The notes under the pieces were generated by a model. The model was given only the letters and a program-made list of their open reading frames with translations. It was not told the origin of the DNA and made no database searches. Made by a program: the position numbers and the translations under genes. 64,000 nt of DNA from Streptomyces sp. CB01201. GTDB lineage: Bacteria; Actinomycetota; Actinomycetes; Streptomycetales; Streptomycetaceae. Of the stretch, positions 23,356 through 31,909 are shown piece by piece; positions within the stretch are counted from its first letter, which is position 1, and each line of letters begins with the position of its first letter. The stretch covers positions 281,607 to 345,606 of the forward strand of contig NZ_NNBJ01000009.1 of the NCBI RefSeq assembly GCF_002803085.1, read 5' to 3'.

Positions 23356-25743
23356 CTACTTCCGCATGACGGCGGGTTCGTGGCGGCGCAACAACCTCGC
23401 GACCGCGAATCCGAAGACGACCGAGAGGGCGACCAGCATGCCCATATTGAGCAGCCAGACACCCGCGGAGTGCCCGAACAGCGGGTCGGTGGTCAGATCC
23501 CCCGGGACGATCCGACCGAGGCCGATGGTCCCCGCCATGGCACCGAGTGCCCAGCGCGACGGCACGAGCCACGCGAGCTGCTCGACGCCGGGCACCCCGT
23601 GCAGTTTGAGGAGTGCGCCGCAGAACACGACTTGGACGATGGCGAGGAGCACGAGCAGGGGCATCGTCACCTCCTCCTTGCGCACCAGGGCCGATACGAG
23701 GAGCCCCTGCATCATGGCGGTGAACGCCAGCAGGGCCACCGCCAAGGTGACCTCTGCCAGCGGTGGCAGGAGCACGCCTTTCCCGCCGGGTGCGTTGAGG
23801 TCGACACCGAGTAGGGCCACCAGGGTCAGGACGACGGCCTGCATCACGGTGATCGTTCCCAGTACGACGACCTTGGACATCAGGTACGCCGATCTGGAGA
23901 GCCCCACGGCCCGTTCGCGTCGGTAGATGACACGCTCCTTGACCAGCTCCCGGACGGCGTTGGCGGCGCCGGTCAGGACTCCGCCCACGCAGAGGATGAG
24001 CAGCGCGTTCATCGCCGTCTCCTGCGTCAGCCTGCTTCCGGCGAGGGCGCGCGCCATGGCGCCCATCACGAACGGCAGCGCGATCATGATCGCGAGGAAC
24101 GTCCGGTCCGCACCGAGCGCGGCCGCGTATCGCCTTACCAGGGTGCGGAGTTGGGACCCCCAGCTCTGCGCCTTCGGCGGCGGCGCGAAGGGCGCGGCCG
24201 CGGCCGCGCCGGTCCGCGCGAGGGGTCCGGGGAACGGCTGCGCGGAGGAGTTGGCAATGTACTGCTGGTGGAACGCCGATTCCCGGTAGTCGCGGGCCCA
24301 GTCCCGGTCGCGGTCCCCCTCGAAGGCTTCGAACGCCTCCGGCCACTGCGTGAAGCCGAAGAACGGGAGCGCGTCCCGCGGCGGTCCGTAGTAGGCGATC
24401 CTGCCGCCCGCGGCGAGCACCAGGAGCCGGTCGCACCCGTCGAGGCTGAGCACGCTGTGCGTCACGACGATGACCGTGCGTCCGTCGTCGGCGAGGCCGC
24501 GCAGCATGTGCATCACCGAGCGGTCCATGCCGGGGTCGAGCCCGGACGTCGGCTCGTCGAGGAAGAGCAGCGACGGTTTGGTCAGCAGTTCGAGCGCGAC
24601 GCTGACGCGTTTGCGCTGACCGCCGGAGAGGCTGTGAATGGGCTGGTCAGCACGTTGTTCCAGGCCGAGCTCGCGGATGACCTCGCTGACTCTGGCCCGG
24701 CGCTCCGCCTTCTCGGTGTCCTGGGGGAAGCGGAGTTCGGCGGCGTATCCGAGGGCGCGCCGCACGGTCAACTGGGCGTGCAGGATGTCGTCCTGCGGTA
24801 CGAGACCGATGCGCTGCCGAAGCTCCGCGTAGTCGCGGTAGAGGTCGCGGCCGTCGTAGAGGACGGTGCCGCCGTCCGCGGGGCGCAGTCCGGTGAGGGC
24901 GTTGAGCAGGGTGGACTTCCCCGCGCCGCTGGGCCCGACGACGGCCAGCAGACACTTCTCGCCCACAGGAAAGGAAACGTGGTCGAGGAGGGTCTTGCGG
25001 CCCCGGTCCACGGTGACCGTCAGGCCCTGGACGTCGAGCGACACCTCACCCGTGTCGACGTACTCCTGCAACTCCTCGCCCACGAGGCAGTACGCGCGGC
25101 GGCCAACGCCGACGATGTCCCCCGGCACGACCGCGGCGCGGGACACGGGCTGTCCATTGAGGTAGGTGCCGTTGTGGCTGCCGAGGTCGACGATCTCGTA
25201 CGTGCCGTCCGCGAGGACTCGCAGCTCGGCGTGCCGACGGGAGACGACCAGGTCGTCGATGACCACATCATTGTCGTCGGCGCGACCGATACGGACCGTG
25301 CGGTCGGGCAACGGGCGCACCGTCGTCGGCTGCCGGAAGGTGCCCGTGGCCGAGGGCATGCTGACGGAGGAGGGGCGCTCGGCGGCGACCGGTTCGGGAT
25401 CAGCACGGCTGACGAGCACGGCACAGGGGCCGTCCGTGACATTGCCGAAACGGATGACACTGCCCGGCCCGATGTCCCACTCCTGGATGCGCCGCCCGTC
25501 GGCGTACGTGCCGTTGGTGCTGTGCTCGTCCTCGATCGTCCAGTGATCGAGCTGGGTGTGGAGGACGGCGTGGTGCCACGAGACGCGGGCGTCGTCGAAG
25601 ACGATGTCGCTCAAGGGGTCGCGCCCCACGTGATACTCCCGGCTCGGACTCATCACCGTGGAGCCGTTGTCCGTCTCCAGGACGAGTTCGGGCGCAGTCG
25701 CCGCACTTGCCCGCCGCTCTCCCACAACCCGAATTCTACCCAT
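23356..25743 (-). CDS. Double-FHA ABC transporter (ATPase fused to ABC2-type permease)
   Basis: The protein has 795 residues. FHA1 spans about 36-105 (GRDPLSD, VSWHHAVL, STNGTY) and FHA2 about 147-215 (GRADDNDVVIDD, VSRRHAEL, GSHNGTYLNG). The nucleotide-binding domain has Walker A GPSGAGKST at 270-278, LSGGQRKR and LLFLDEPTSGLD. The C-terminal ABC2-type permease, about 560-790, has six hydrophobic segments. This is the ABCG-like half-transporter layout seen in mycobacterial Rv1747, where FHA domains bind a phosphorylated partner of a Ser/Thr kinase. ATG at 25743 follows AGGGG. It is the first gene of a three-gene operon, with the repeat protein 11 bp downstream and then the kinase. The transported substrate is unknown. 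Confidence 0.93.
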   Translation of the reverse strand: MGRIRVVGERRASAATAPELVLETDNGSTVMSPSREYHVGRDPLSDIVFDDARVSWHHAVLHTQLDHWTIEDEHSTNGTYADGRRIQEWDIGPGSVIRFGNVTDGPCAVLVSRADPEPVAAERPSSVSMPSATGTFRQPTTVRPLPDRTVRIGRADDNDVVIDDLVVSRRHAELRVLADGTYEIVDLGSHNGTYLNGQPVSRAAVVPGDIVGVGRRAYCLVGEELQEYVDTGEVSLDVQGLTVTVDRGRKTLLDHVSFPVGEKCLLAVVGPSGAGKSTLLNALTGLRPADGGTVLYDGRDLYRDYAELRQRIGLVPQDDILHAQLTVRRALGYAAELRFPQDTEKAERRARVSEVIRELGLEQRADQPIHSLSGGQRKRVSVALELLTKPSLLFLDEPTSGLDPGMDRSVMHMLRGLADDGRTVIVVTHSVLSLDGCDRLLVLAAGGRIAYYGPPRDALPFFGFTQWPEAFEAFEGDRDRDWARDYRESAFHQQYIANSSAQPFPGPLARTGAAAAAPFAPPPKAQSWGSQLRTLVRRYAAALGADRTFLAIMIALPFVMGAMARALAGSRLTQETAMNALLILCVGGVLTGAANAVRELVKERVIYRRERAVGLSRSAYLMSKVVVLGTITVMQAVVLTLVALLGVDLNAPGGKGVLLPPLAEVTLAVALLAFTAMMQGLLVSALVRKEEVTMPLLVLLAIVQVVFCGALLKLHGVPGVEQLAWLVPSRWALGAMAGTIGLGRIVPGDLTTDPLFGHSAGVWLLNMGMLVALSVVFGFAVARLLRRHEPAVMRK

Positions 25744-26301
25744 TCACCCCTTTTTCCGCCTGGGCCGGGGACGACGGCGGCCATCTCGACGCGGCAGTCC
25801 CCTCGCGCGGACAGGCAGTCGACCAAGCACCCTCCCGGTGGGCGTGACCGCGCCCTCACGGCCTGCGGGGCGGTCACGGACGTCCCGAGTCGGATCGCCT
25901 GATCACACGGAGGCCGCCCAGCATCCGGCGAACACCCCGGTGAGCGGTCTGACCACCACCGAGGCGGGCCGGCTCCGCACTCAATGAACAGTCGGCGGAG
26001 AAGCCTTGCCCACCGCCACAGGATCCAGGCACCGGCTCGCCAGGGAATCACGGCCGTGAGATCAGGAGTCTGAGCAGTCGTCCTTCCCTAGGCCGCCCTC
26101 ACGCACCCACTTCCGTCGCTGCGACGTCGTGACCGTACGGCGCCCTCATTGCCCCGGCGCTTCTTGCCCACCGTCTTCACAGCCGTACCCAGCGTGTGCC
26201 GGGCACGACAGCCTCTGCCCGGCACACGCTAGAACTGAACTGGTCTCCCTACGACTCGATGAGCGTCAGAACCGCAAGACGCAAACTCGGAGCCTTCGGC
26301 C
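25744..26301. other. 558-bp intergenic region
   Basis: It lies between the FHA transporter start (25743, minus) and the stop of the propeller protein (26302, minus). No gene is supported. The part next to 25743 must hold the transporter operon promoter. The other notable element is the hairpin at 26191-26230. Confidence 0.6.
26191..26230. terminator. 15-bp perfect inverted repeat, likely terminator of the propeller gene
   Basis: AGCGTGTGCCGGGCA and its exact reverse complement are separated by a 10-base loop. It lies 72 bp downstream of the propeller gene stop on the minus strand. The stem is long and GC-rich with no T-run, typical for streptomycetes. Confidence 0.7.
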
Positions 26302-27489
26302 TCAACGCCCGTACGCGGTCAGCAGGTTGGTGGCCGGAACCACCACGAGGCCGCCACCTGCTCCGAGTCCCGTCAGCGGCTGGGACACGTTGTGCTCGTC
26401 GGGCGCGTTGATGGGCGCGCCGACGTCGGTGGACCAAACGGCCTGCCCCGTGGCGCCGTTGAGCGCCCACAGCCGACCGGTCCGCGAGCCGACGTAGACG
26501 TAGCCGTTGACGACGATCGGTGCCGTCGTGATGTGCCCGTCGCCCTCGAACTTCCAGCGCGCGTCAAGGGTGCGGCTCTGGCGCTCCTGGAGGACGCCGC
26601 CGTCGACGAAGTAGCCCTGGTGGCCGTCGAAGGCAGGAGCCGGTGTCCAGCCGCCGGCCTCGTAGGTGCCGCGCACCTTTCCGTCCGCGGCGTTGAGGAC
26701 CGCGGGGGCCGCCCCGGCGTCGTCCCGCACCCAGACGCCGCCGTCGGCGAGGACCGGTGTCCGGCCACCGCCGCCGGAGCAGCCGGTGTCGTGGTGCCAC
26801 AGCGGAGCGCCCGACTTCGGGTCGAAGGCGTACGTCTGCTCACAGGCGTACGAGACGTAGACCCCGCCGGCCGAGACGGCGGGTGAGCTGTTGTCCCCGT
26901 TGCCGACCCGCTGCGCCCAGGACACCGCACCGGTGGCGGCGTCCACCGCGAACAGGGTGCCGCCCGACCCGCCGCCACCGGTGTACACCGTGTCGCCGGA
27001 GTAGGTGGGCGGCGAGGTGAACGAGGACTGGCCGGGCAGCGTTACGCTCCAGATCTTCTTGCCCGTGGCCGGGTTGAACGCGGTCAGGACGCCGTCGAAG
27101 TTCTGCGCGTACAGCCGGCCACCGCCGTAGGCGAGCGCCGACCACCAGTAGGTGCCGCCGAGGTCCACGGGGGCCCAGGCATCCTCGCCGGTCGCCGCGT
27201 TCAGCGCGTAGAGCCGGGTGCCATATCCGTTCGGCGAGGCGACGGTGGCGAAAACGTGCCCGCCCGCCACGACCGGATACGAGACATTCCCACCCAGATC
27301 GCGGGACCACTTCCGATCGAGCGGCGGCGCGCCCACGGTGGAGTCGACCAGGGTGCCATCGTGCCTGGCATTGACTTGGTAGGTGACCGAAACCCCGGTC
27401 TGTGCCGTCTGCGCCCCGGCCGGGGTCACAAGCGCGGCAGCCGTCAGGGCCGCACTGAGCAGCACGGTGACGGTTCTTCGCAGATTCAC
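26302..27489 (-). CDS. Secreted PQQ-binding-like beta-propeller protein
   Basis: The 395-residue protein has a signal peptide (NLRRTVTVLLSAALTAAALV, likely cleavage after PAGA). The mature part has repeated PQQ-type blades with the tryptophan-docking pattern: ALNAATGEDAW, FNPATGKKIWSV, VDAATGAVSWAQ, FDPKSGAPLWHHD, LNGATGQAVWSTD. A conserved cysteine pair is likely (YACEQTYAF and TGCSGGGG). Such propellers are extracellular and may be binding or enzyme scaffolds; no dehydrogenase residues are evident. GTG at 27489 is chosen because it gives a canonical signal peptide; the upstream frame adds an Arg-rich non-signal sequence. It appears monocistronic. Confidence 0.85.
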   Translation of the reverse strand: MNLRRTVTVLLSAALTAAALVTPAGAQTAQTGVSVTYQVNARHDGTLVDSTVGAPPLDRKWSRDLGGNVSYPVVAGGHVFATVASPNGYGTRLYALNAATGEDAWAPVDLGGTYWWSALAYGGGRLYAQNFDGVLTAFNPATGKKIWSVTLPGQSSFTSPPTYSGDTVYTGGGGSGGTLFAVDAATGAVSWAQRVGNGDNSSPAVSAGGVYVSYACEQTYAFDPKSGAPLWHHDTGCSGGGGRTPVLADGGVWVRDDAGAAPAVLNAADGKVRGTYEAGGWTPAPAFDGHQGYFVDGGVLQERQSRTLDARWKFEGDGHITTAPIVVNGYVYVGSRTGRLWALNGATGQAVWSTDVGAPINAPDEHNVSQPLTGLGAGGGLVVVPATNLLTAYGR

Positions 27490-27783
27490 TGGAACATTCC
27501 CATCGTCCGGCACCGCCACAGCGATGCGCACGAGGCGCCGTCGATCCGGCGCTTCGTGATGCGAAGCACCATGGTTACCGAGAGCTGCGCCAAATGCCTC
27601 TGGATTTAAGCGAGTTACCCGTCCGAGCCACCAACCCCCTCGACACCTGGGCCACTTCTGCCGCCCACGCAGCAGAGCCACGTCTACGGCTCGGGCAACA
27701 GAGCCACGTCGGTGCGGTGCCGGCGGCGGCGGTGGGACTCACGCAACCAACGTGATCCGGCGCGGCCGTCCGGTCGTGGAATT

Positions 27784-28524
27784 CTATGCTTCGGTACCGC
27801 CTCGGGCGGATTCAAGCAGCAATTCGCTCAGGGCCGCCGGCATGGTGATCATGCAGTCGTGTCCGGTCGGCAGTTCCCGTACCCGCGCCGGACTGCCATT
27901 GGGTTGCGTCGTGGGGACGGGGCGCCGCACGATGCCTTCCGGCTTTGTGACGCAGTGGATGTGTGTGCGCGGGACCGACTCCACAGCGGGGTTGTCCAGT
28001 CGGACCGGTTGCTGGAGGCAGCGCACCGGCTGGTCGGAGAGCATGGTGCGCAGCCAGACGATGTCCGCCGTGTCGGTGACCCCGAACAGACCGTAGGGCG
28101 GAGGCATTTCGGGAAGCGGGGGAATGCGCCAGCTTGTGGCGGACCGGGCGGCCGAGTCGATCAGGTTCTGAGTCATGGGCTGCACGTCGACCGCACTCTC
28201 GCCGTGCTCCGGGACCATCGCGTCCAGGTACACCAGGTGCGCGATCCGTTCCGGTACCTCGTTGGCCACCGAGGAGACGACCAACCCCGCGTAACTGTGG
28301 CCCACCAGCACCACCTCGGTCAGGTCCTCCTCATGGATCAGTTTCACGACGTCCTCGACGTGTGTGTCGAGTCCCACCTCAGGTCCGAGCAGGTGCGCCT
28401 TGTCGCCGTACCCGGTCAGCGAGGGCGCGAAGACGCGGTGTCCGGCCGACTCCAGAAAGGGGACCACCCGCTCCCAGCACCGGCCGCTGTGCCAGGCACC
28501 GTGTACCAGCAGGAAAGTTGACAT
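27784..28524 (-). CDS. Alpha/beta hydrolase
   Basis: The 246-residue hydrolase has the oxyanion strand FLLVHGAWHSGRCWE, a serine nucleophile elbow (LVGHSYAGLV) and a late histidine (LPTGHDCMITMP). It resembles the salicylate-esterase/hydroxynitrile-lyase-like group of small hydrolases. The substrate is unknown. It is divergent from an HxlR regulator across 155 bp with inverted repeats, so it is probably that regulator's target, as with quinone- or aldehyde-responsive HxlR regulons (inference). Confidence 0.88.
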   Translation of the reverse strand: MSTFLLVHGAWHSGRCWERVVPFLESAGHRVFAPSLTGYGDKAHLLGPEVGLDTHVEDVVKLIHEEDLTEVVLVGHSYAGLVVSSVANEVPERIAHLVYLDAMVPEHGESAVDVQPMTQNLIDSAARSATSWRIPPLPEMPPPYGLFGVTDTADIVWLRTMLSDQPVRCLQQPVRLDNPAVESVPRTHIHCVTKPEGIVRRPVPTTQPNGSPARVRELPTGHDCMITMPAALSELLLESARGGTEA

Positions 28525-28568
28525 GACAGGCCTTTCTTCTCTTGGGATGGTGGGGCGCGCAGACCTTT

Positions 28569-28605
28569 CGGTTCCTGTCCGTGCCCCGGTACGGTTCAGG
28601 AACCG
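28569..28605. promoter_or_regulatory. Inverted repeats in the hydrolase/HxlR divergent promoter
   Basis: CGGTTCCTG at 28569-28577 is the reverse complement of CAGGAACCG at 28597-28605. The second arm is also part of CGGTTC-AG-GAACCG (28592-28605). Both lie between the divergent starts and are candidate HxlR sites. Confidence 0.5.
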
Positions 28606-28679
28606 ACATCATCGTGCTGTACCCGACACACCACGATCAATACGGCACATTCAGGTGCCTCGGTTCTGTGGAGGTAACC

Positions 28680-29075
28680 ATGAGCGGAACAGCGGGCGAC
28701 GCGAAGCGGCCGACAGCTCCGGAGGACCCCTGCCAGGCCCGTGAAGTGCTCGGCATCGTGGGTGACAAGTGGTCACTGCTGGTCGTGCGCCATCTCAGCC
28801 AGGGGCCGCGCCGCTTCACCGAACTCAAGCGGGCCGTCGACGGCATCAGTCAGCGCATGCTCACCGTCACTCTGCGCGGCCTGGAACGCGACGGAATCCT
28901 CACCCGGACCGTCCACAACGTCATGCCGCCGCACGTCAGTTACGAACTCACTCCGATCGGCCGGACCCTGCGAGAAGCCACCGCACCCCTGTTGGAGTGG
29001 AGCATCGCGCACCTCACGCAGATCAGCGCCGCCCGCACCGCGTACGACACCCGCCCCGACACACCGCGAGCCTGA
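28680..29075 (+). CDS. HxlR-family regulator
   Basis: The 131-residue winged-helix protein has the family core GDKWSLLVVRHLSQGPRRF, ISQRMLTVTLRGLERDG and the wing. ATG at 28680 has GGAGG 5 bp upstream. A single cysteine (C18) just precedes the first helix, in DPCQAREVLG. Redox-sensing HxlR/DUF24 proteins such as YodB and HypR have one conserved N-terminal cysteine at a similar place. It probably represses the divergent alpha/beta hydrolase and itself. Confidence 0.92.
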   Translation: MSGTAGDAKRPTAPEDPCQAREVLGIVGDKWSLLVVRHLSQGPRRFTELKRAVDGISQRMLTVTLRGLERDGILTRTVHNVMPPHVSYELTPIGRTLREATAPLLEWSIAHLTQISAARTAYDTRPDTPRA

Positions 29076-29239
29076 CGCCACTCCGAAGACGACGGAGCAC
29101 CCGGATCCAGCCGACCACCGTGTCCCTACGCGACGTGCGAGCGCGTGCGTGAACGCCGCGGCCGCCGGCGCCCCACCTGGACCACGGCGCCCCACGACAA
29201 CGGTCGGAGCCGTCGGGCGCCCTCCGGCCATGCGTCGGC

Positions 29240-30103
29240 TCACTTCGGCAGATCTGCGGCGAGGAAGGGAGCAAGGAGCGCCAACAACGCGTCGGGGCGG
29301 TCGAGGGGGATGATGTGGCCGCAGTCCTGGAGGTGGTGTCCGACCAAGTCATCTGCAAGGGGACGGAGTTGGCGTTCCAGCCCGGGGCCGACGGGGTGAG
29401 AGCCGACGGCCATGGTGGGCATGGTCAGCCGCGCCGTCGCGGCGGCGTCCTGGAGCTGCTGTGCGCTGGTGGGCAGGGCCCGGTAGTACGAGAACGCGCA
29501 GCGCAGGGCCTCGCTCCCGGTATACGCGTGGATGAAGGCTGCGCGGATGCCGTCGGGTACTCCTCGCCCTGGGGTCCCGGAGTCGAGGAACCAGTCGATG
29601 TACGCGGCCTCGTTGCCGGCCAGGACGGTCTCGGCGAGGCCGGGGACGGCGTGGAAACCGAACCACCACGGGACGCCACCCGCGACGACGTGCTCGGCTC
29701 CGGGCAGGCGGCCGAGCAGTGCTTCCATCACGACCAGGCGGCGGACGAGGCCGGGCCGGCGCAGCGCGAGCAGGACGGCGGGAGCCGTGCCGGCGTCGAT
29801 GCCGACCACCGCTGCCGAGGCCTCGCCGAGGGCGTCGAGGAGTCCTTCGACGTCGGCGGCGAGGGTGCCGGCGTCGTAACCGTCGACAGCACGCGCACTG
29901 TCGCCGAAGCCTCTCAGGTCCGGTGCGATGACCCGGTACCGCCCGGCCAGTCGCCCCATGATGCCGCTCCAGAGTTGCCAGGTGTGGGGGAAGCCGTGCA
30001 GCAGCAGAACCGCGGGGCCGTCCCCGGCGATGGCGACGTTGAGCTGGACGCCATTCGTCGCGATGCGGCGCAGTTCGTGCGCGGGGGCGTCGGGCAGGGG
30101 CAT
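29240..30103 (-). CDS. Alpha/beta hydrolase, epoxide hydrolase/dehalogenase-like
   Basis: The 287-residue protein has the HGFPHTW oxyanion motif and APDLRGFGDS. The nucleophile elbow is VVGIDAGT, where an aspartate replaces serine, as in epoxide hydrolases and haloalkane/fluoroacetate dehalogenases. The catalytic histidine is likely in DCGHIIPLDRPD. A W-rich cap (PWWFGFHAVPGL) also fits epoxide hydrolases. ATG at 30103 has GGAG upstream. It diverges from a second HxlR regulator. Substrate specificity is not predictable. Confidence 0.88.
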   Translation of the reverse strand: MPLPDAPAHELRRIATNGVQLNVAIAGDGPAVLLLHGFPHTWQLWSGIMGRLAGRYRVIAPDLRGFGDSARAVDGYDAGTLAADVEGLLDALGEASAAVVGIDAGTAPAVLLALRRPGLVRRLVVMEALLGRLPGAEHVVAGGVPWWFGFHAVPGLAETVLAGNEAAYIDWFLDSGTPGRGVPDGIRAAFIHAYTGSEALRCAFSYYRALPTSAQQLQDAAATARLTMPTMAVGSHPVGPGLERQLRPLADDLVGHHLQDCGHIIPLDRPDALLALLAPFLAADLPK

Positions 30104-30119
30104 GATGGCTCCTCCGGCT

Positions 30120-30136
30120 GGTTACCATTGGTGACC
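30120..30136. promoter_or_regulatory. Inverted repeat in the second hydrolase/HxlR promoter
   Basis: GGTTACC-ATT-GGTGACC is a near-perfect inverted repeat (one mismatch), 17 bp upstream of the hydrolase start and 68 bp upstream of the HxlR start. It is a candidate operator. Confidence 0.45.
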
Positions 30137-30203
30137 ACAGAACGATAAGTAACTGTCCGGCTGCTTCCCAGACGGCACTTTCAGGGAAGGTGGTGAGCCA
30201 CAG

Positions 30204-30623
30204 GTGACCACCCGAGGAACCCGCGGAGCCCGGGGCGCCGACCGCGGGGTACGCGGCGATCTGTTCGACCCCCAGTGCCCGACACGGCAGTTGCTGGACC
30301 GCATCGGTACGAAGTGGACGTCCATGGCCGTCAAGACGCTGGCCGATGCCGCACCGGACGAGGTGCGCTTCGCGGAGCTGAGACGCCGAATGCCCGGCGT
30401 CTCCCAGAAGATGCTGTCCGTGACGCTGCGAAACCTGACCCGCGACGGGCTGGTGTCCCGCCGGGTCGAACCGACCGTGCCACCGCGGGTCTTCTACCGA
30501 CTCACCGGACTGGGCCTGTCCCTGGAAATCGCGCTCGCGGGACTGCGGACTTGGGCGGAGGAGCACATGGCCGAGATCGATCGCGCCAACGAAGCCAGCG
30601 ACCACGGGGTCGATGAGGGATAG
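30204..30623 (+). CDS. HxlR-family regulator
   Basis: The 139-residue winged-helix protein has IGTKWTSMAVKTLADA, PGVSQKMLSVTLRNLTRDG and VPPRVFYRLT. A single cysteine, C25 in DPQCPTRQLL, sits just before the HTH, as in the other HxlR protein in this window. Start GTG at 30204 is the furthest plausible one; the ribosome site is weak. It is divergent from the epoxide-hydrolase-like gene and likely controls it. Confidence 0.9.
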   Translation: MTTRGTRGARGADRGVRGDLFDPQCPTRQLLDRIGTKWTSMAVKTLADAAPDEVRFAELRRRMPGVSQKMLSVTLRNLTRDGLVSRRVEPTVPPRVFYRLTGLGLSLEIALAGLRTWAEEHMAEIDRANEASDHGVDEG

Positions 30624-30649
30624 GCCGGCCGGTCCCGCGCCCCACACCG

Positions 30650-30874
30650 ATGGCCACCGCGGTCAGCATCTACAGGTCTGCATCCACAGGCCTGCATCCG
30701 GCCACCTACCGCACACGTCTGTCCGGCTCGTCCGACGACCTGAGTGTGCTGATCGCCCTGGCGCCGGAACTCGCGAACACGACCTACCGGAACCCGCTGA
30801 TCGACTACGCATGCGCGGGCCCGGAGCTGCCCAGCGGACTCGTTGCCACGGCCCACCGCACCCGTAAGAACTGA
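30650..30874 (+). CDS. Possible small hypothetical protein
   Basis: This open frame of 74 residues starts MATAVSIYRSASTGLHPATY. No ribosome site, no recognised domain and ambiguous codon bias. It could be a remnant or chance; listed only because it fills a gap. Confidence 0.25.
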   Translation: MATAVSIYRSASTGLHPATYRTRLSGSSDDLSVLIALAPELANTTYRNPLIDYACAGPELPSGLVATAHRTRKN

Positions 30875-30887
30875 AAGGGCTGTCGTG

Positions 30888-30951
30888 CCAACCGGTCCCA
30901 ACCGGGGCCAACCGGGGCCAACTGGGGCCAACTGGGGCCAACTGGGGCCAG
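30888..30951. repeat. 10-bp tandem repeat
   Basis: About six units of CCAACTGGGG or CCAACCGGGG occur in direct tandem, with the T/C variants grouped. No coding role is seen. Confidence 0.8.
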
Positions 30952-31060
30952 GCAGGATGCCTTCCGGATCCGGGTCACGTGCTCCGCCGGACGGTGCCTG
31001 GCGCCAACCGATACGGCACTGATCGCAACGACCGCCAGCGACGACGACAGAGGTGTCGCC

Positions 31061-31768
31061 TCAGTCGGAGGAGTCCGAGGCATCGGAGGAGTGGCTGTAG
31101 TCGGCGGCCCCCTTGGAACGCCGCGGATAGGAATCCAGCACGTCCGACACGGCACCCACGCAAGCGAGGGCCGCGCCGAACGATGTGAGGGCGCTGGTGT
31201 CGACATCGTGCAGGATGACCGCCAGCGCGATGTCGACGGCATCCACATCTCCGGTCGTGGCCACCCGGAGCCGGGGACTCCCCTTCCTTCCTCCGCCGTC
31301 CTTGAGCACCTCAAGGACGGCCGTCACCCCCGTACGCTCCAGGACGAACTCCCGGCGGAGGTGGAGCACCGTATACCGATACGAGCGGTCCAGATAGGTG
31401 ATCCGCAAAGCCCTCGAACGGGACCGGATCGCACGGCGGTTGTAGTCGAAGGCGACAGGCACGCCGTCGACGGTCAGCGAAGTCTTCTCCCGGAAGTCAT
31501 CGCCCAGGACAAGGACGCGATAGACGGTCGCCGGCATGTGGTCACCCTGGAGACGCACTTCGAGACCGGGGGAGTCGTTCTTCCGCCGCCGCCTGTACTT
31601 GGTGCGGCTCGTCACCACCCTGCCGAATCGGCCGGCGATGCCTTCGACGCCCCACTCCGCCTTCGTCGAGTAGCGACGCATCTCGAACTCGAAGCCGGAG
31701 GACTCTTCCTCGAAGCCCGATATCTCTGTCTTTTCCTTGGGCTCGCCCGCCTTGCGCTGGAACTTCAT
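31061..31768 (-). CDS. Hypothetical protein
   Basis: The 235-residue soluble protein is rich in charged residues. Strand-like segments such as YRVLVLGDDFREKTSLTVDG and SRALRITYLDRSYRYTVLHL suggest a beta-rich middle. A small hydrophobic helix, ALTSFGAALACVGAVSDVLD, near residue 205 is followed by a Ser/Asp tail (SHSSDASDSSD). I do not recognise a family. It is divergent from a small membrane protein at 31910, sharing a ~140-bp promoter region. Confidence 0.65.
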   Translation of the reverse strand: MKFQRKAGEPKEKTEISGFEEESSGFEFEMRRYSTKAEWGVEGIAGRFGRVVTSRTKYRRRRKNDSPGLEVRLQGDHMPATVYRVLVLGDDFREKTSLTVDGVPVAFDYNRRAIRSRSRALRITYLDRSYRYTVLHLRREFVLERTGVTAVLEVLKDGGGRKGSPRLRVATTGDVDAVDIALAVILHDVDTSALTSFGAALACVGAVSDVLDSYPRRSKGAADYSHSSDASDSSD

Positions 31769-31909
31769 GCCCCCAGCCTATCGACGGGCGCCCGTGGGTC
31801 AGGTGTCTCGGTCGATCGGCATCGTCGCTCAAGTCCACAACAGCCTTGCGGGGGTGAGGAGTCCAGGGCCCCACTCCCACCATGTGCGGCGATTGTTAGG
31901 CTGCGCACC

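Larger units (their letters stand above)
30624..31060. other. 437-bp intergenic region with a weak ORF and a 10-bp repeat tract
   Basis: It contains a possible 74-codon ORF (30650-30874) and a tandem repeat (30888-30951). No conserved element or promoter is evident otherwise. Confidence 0.5.
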
